A stretch of DNA of 64,000 bases from a virus, in IMG/VR virus record IMGVR_UViG_3300030673_000004, positions 310,001-374,000 of that record; one strand, written 5' to 3'. Below the pieces are notes generated by a model that was not told where the DNA came from, made no database searches, and was given only the letters and a program-made list of their open reading frames with translations. The position numbers were made by a program, and so were the translations under genes. This document shows, in pieces, positions 63,145-64,000 of the stretch. Within the stretch, counting starts at the first letter, position 1, and every line of letters begins with the position of its first letter.

Positions 63145-63569
63145 CAATGCTGCCTCTGTGTTGGTTCTCGTGGTATATCGGCACGTAACGTATTCCAAAA
63201 GATGTCGCAGTTAATTACGTCATCCGCACCAATACCTGCAGGATGTTTCTTGCACGTATGAACTACGAAACCATTATCTCTTAGAATAGCACACAAAGTA
63301 TCACAAAAGACACCAGATTTAAGTTCTATGGTACTACGAGTTAAACCTATGCGAGCATTCTCCCTGATAGCTTCCCGAAGCGTACAGCTCCAGTACTGCT
63401 GAGCACGGCACTTTTCCTGACTTTGCCAAACAGCAACATCAGCAGCACACCGATCAGCAAAAGAACAGGTATCTTGTAAGCGAGCACGCTTACGAAGTAC
63501 GTGCGCTAAGTAAATGATAAAAAATACTGCAGCTATAGCACCAAGAACAGCAGATTGATTAGAAAGCAT
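63144..63569 (-). CDS. Small membrane-anchored protein
   Basis: 141 aa. An N-terminal TM helix (about 6-24) is followed by a basic stretch (RKRAR) and a Cys-rich soluble part (eight Cys), so it is probably anchored with the soluble part in the cytoplasm. AAGGA precedes the ATG. Coupled by TGATG to the CYTH gene, which suggests a joint role. No family recognised. Confidence 0.6.
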   Translation of the reverse strand: MLSNQSAVLGAIAAVFFIIYLAHVLRKRARLQDTCSFADRCAADVAVWQSQEKCRAQQYWSCTLREAIRENARIGLTRSTIELKSGVFCDTLCAILRDNGFVVHTCKKHPAGIGADDVINCDIFWNTLRADIPREPTQRQH

Positions 63570-63579
63570 TTTAGTATCC

Positions 63580-63786
63580 TTAGCTTATGCGAGGCAGCAT
63601 TTCCCAAAAGGCCAGCCCATCAGATGTTTTGGAGAATGAAAAGTTCATAGGAGCTTCAAAGGATCGAGCATCTGATACATCCAAGCACCGTATGGTAAGC
63701 TCGTCAAAGTATGAAGGATCCGAAAACTTCTCCCAACGACGACCACGACCATCAATAGTGGTCTCTGGTGCATATTCTCTAGACAT
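63580..63786 (-). CDS. Small hypothetical protein (68 aa)
   Basis: ATG 63786 is favoured because AAGGAT lies upstream and the longer frame (to 63870) would overlap the neighbouring gene widely. 68 aa, mixed, Asp/Phe-rich. It overlaps the stop of the upstream gene by eight bases. No family recognised. Confidence 0.5.
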   Translation of the reverse strand: MSREYAPETTIDGRGRRWEKFSDPSYFDELTIRCLDVSDARSFEAPMNFSFSKTSDGLAFWEMLPRIS

Positions 63787-64000
63787 TAGGCGTAGCATCC
63801 TTCGCAAGAGTAGCTTCAATAACAGCCAACAAGTCTCCCAAGGTTTTGACCTTGATGGTAGTAGTATCAAAAGTTACATCTAGACTAGATTTACCCATAT
63901 CATTTTCCCAATGAAACCAATCAAGCCATTTACTATTGTCACCAACAAGCGTAGAAATACTTTCAGTATAGGCTACGAGTAAATCAGTTATTTTCTCATA
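63779..64000 (-). CDS. Hypothetical protein, truncated by right window edge
   Basis: An open frame of 73 residues runs in from the right edge to TAG 63781-63779. The visible C-terminus is rich in Thr, Asp, Trp and Leu (WLDWFHWEND; TFDTTTIKVKTLGDLLAVI), and looks like an alpha/beta protein. Overlap with the next gene by eight bases supports both as real. The start is outside the window. Confidence 0.6.
   Translation of the reverse strand, partial: YEKITDLLVAYTESISTLVGDNSKWLDWFHWENDMGKSSLDVTFDTTTIKVKTLGDLLAVIEATLAKDATPNV

Overview
The window looks like part of a large tailed bacteriophage genome with a contractile (myovirus-type) tail. The evidence is a baseplate J-like protein, tail fibres, a beta-helix spike candidate, a very long run of repeat-rich adhesin-like virion proteins, a DnaG-type primase and a SNF2-class helicase, with tight gene packing and many TAATG/ATGA overlaps. 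No integrase, portal, capsid or terminase gene is visible, so this is one segment of a bigger, probably jumbo, genome. The host cannot be told from the sequence.

Layout. Positions 1-60597 are almost entirely plus-strand genes. 2-5579: a truncated gene, a 989-aa protein ending in a gamma-glutamylcyclotransferase-like (GGCT) domain, and an amidoligase. 5579-13512: baseplate and tail fibre genes. 13603-17362: a tandem-domain glycosyltransferase, a Dps/ferritin-like protein and a lysine-rich protein. 17438-26367: a beta-helix protein and other tail-surface proteins. 26364-44586: an adhesin array with about 22 chitobiase/hexosaminidase C-terminal-like (CHB_HEX-type) modules mixed with Asp-box beta-propellers; one gene is split by a frameshift. 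44583-49449: a two-TM protein and more structural proteins. 49449-55064: a 1871-aa SNF2-type helicase. 55080-59008: further virion-type proteins. 59009-60597: a minus-strand tRNA-like element, the primase and two small genes. 60590-64000 is a leftward cluster of small genes, probably early, including a CYTH triphosphatase, ending at a long hairpin terminator that faces the plus-strand genes.

Regulation is the most unusual part. Four promoters share one exact architecture (TTGACA, 17-bp spacer, TATATT): one on plus at 859-887 and three on minus at 45268-45296, 61658-61686 and 62621-62649. The last two lie in a 48-bp repeat that is identical at 46 positions and reaches into the transcribed leader. 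The promoter at 45268-45296 drives no protein gene. It is followed by about 160 nt of highly structured sequence and a minus-strand intrinsic terminator, so it predicts a small RNA. That RNA contains GTTGAGGTGACA, the exact complement of TGTCACCTCAAC, which is the predicted first 12 nt of both early mRNAs, just upstream of their ribosome binding sites. I infer an sRNA made inside the late region that pairs with early transcripts. The plus-strand promoter at 859-887 reads into a terminator after about 54 nt and may make a second short RNA or an attenuated leader; both RNAs share an AGGACGGTT...CATCC element.

Most functions are read from sequence motifs alone; many structural proteins are named only by context.
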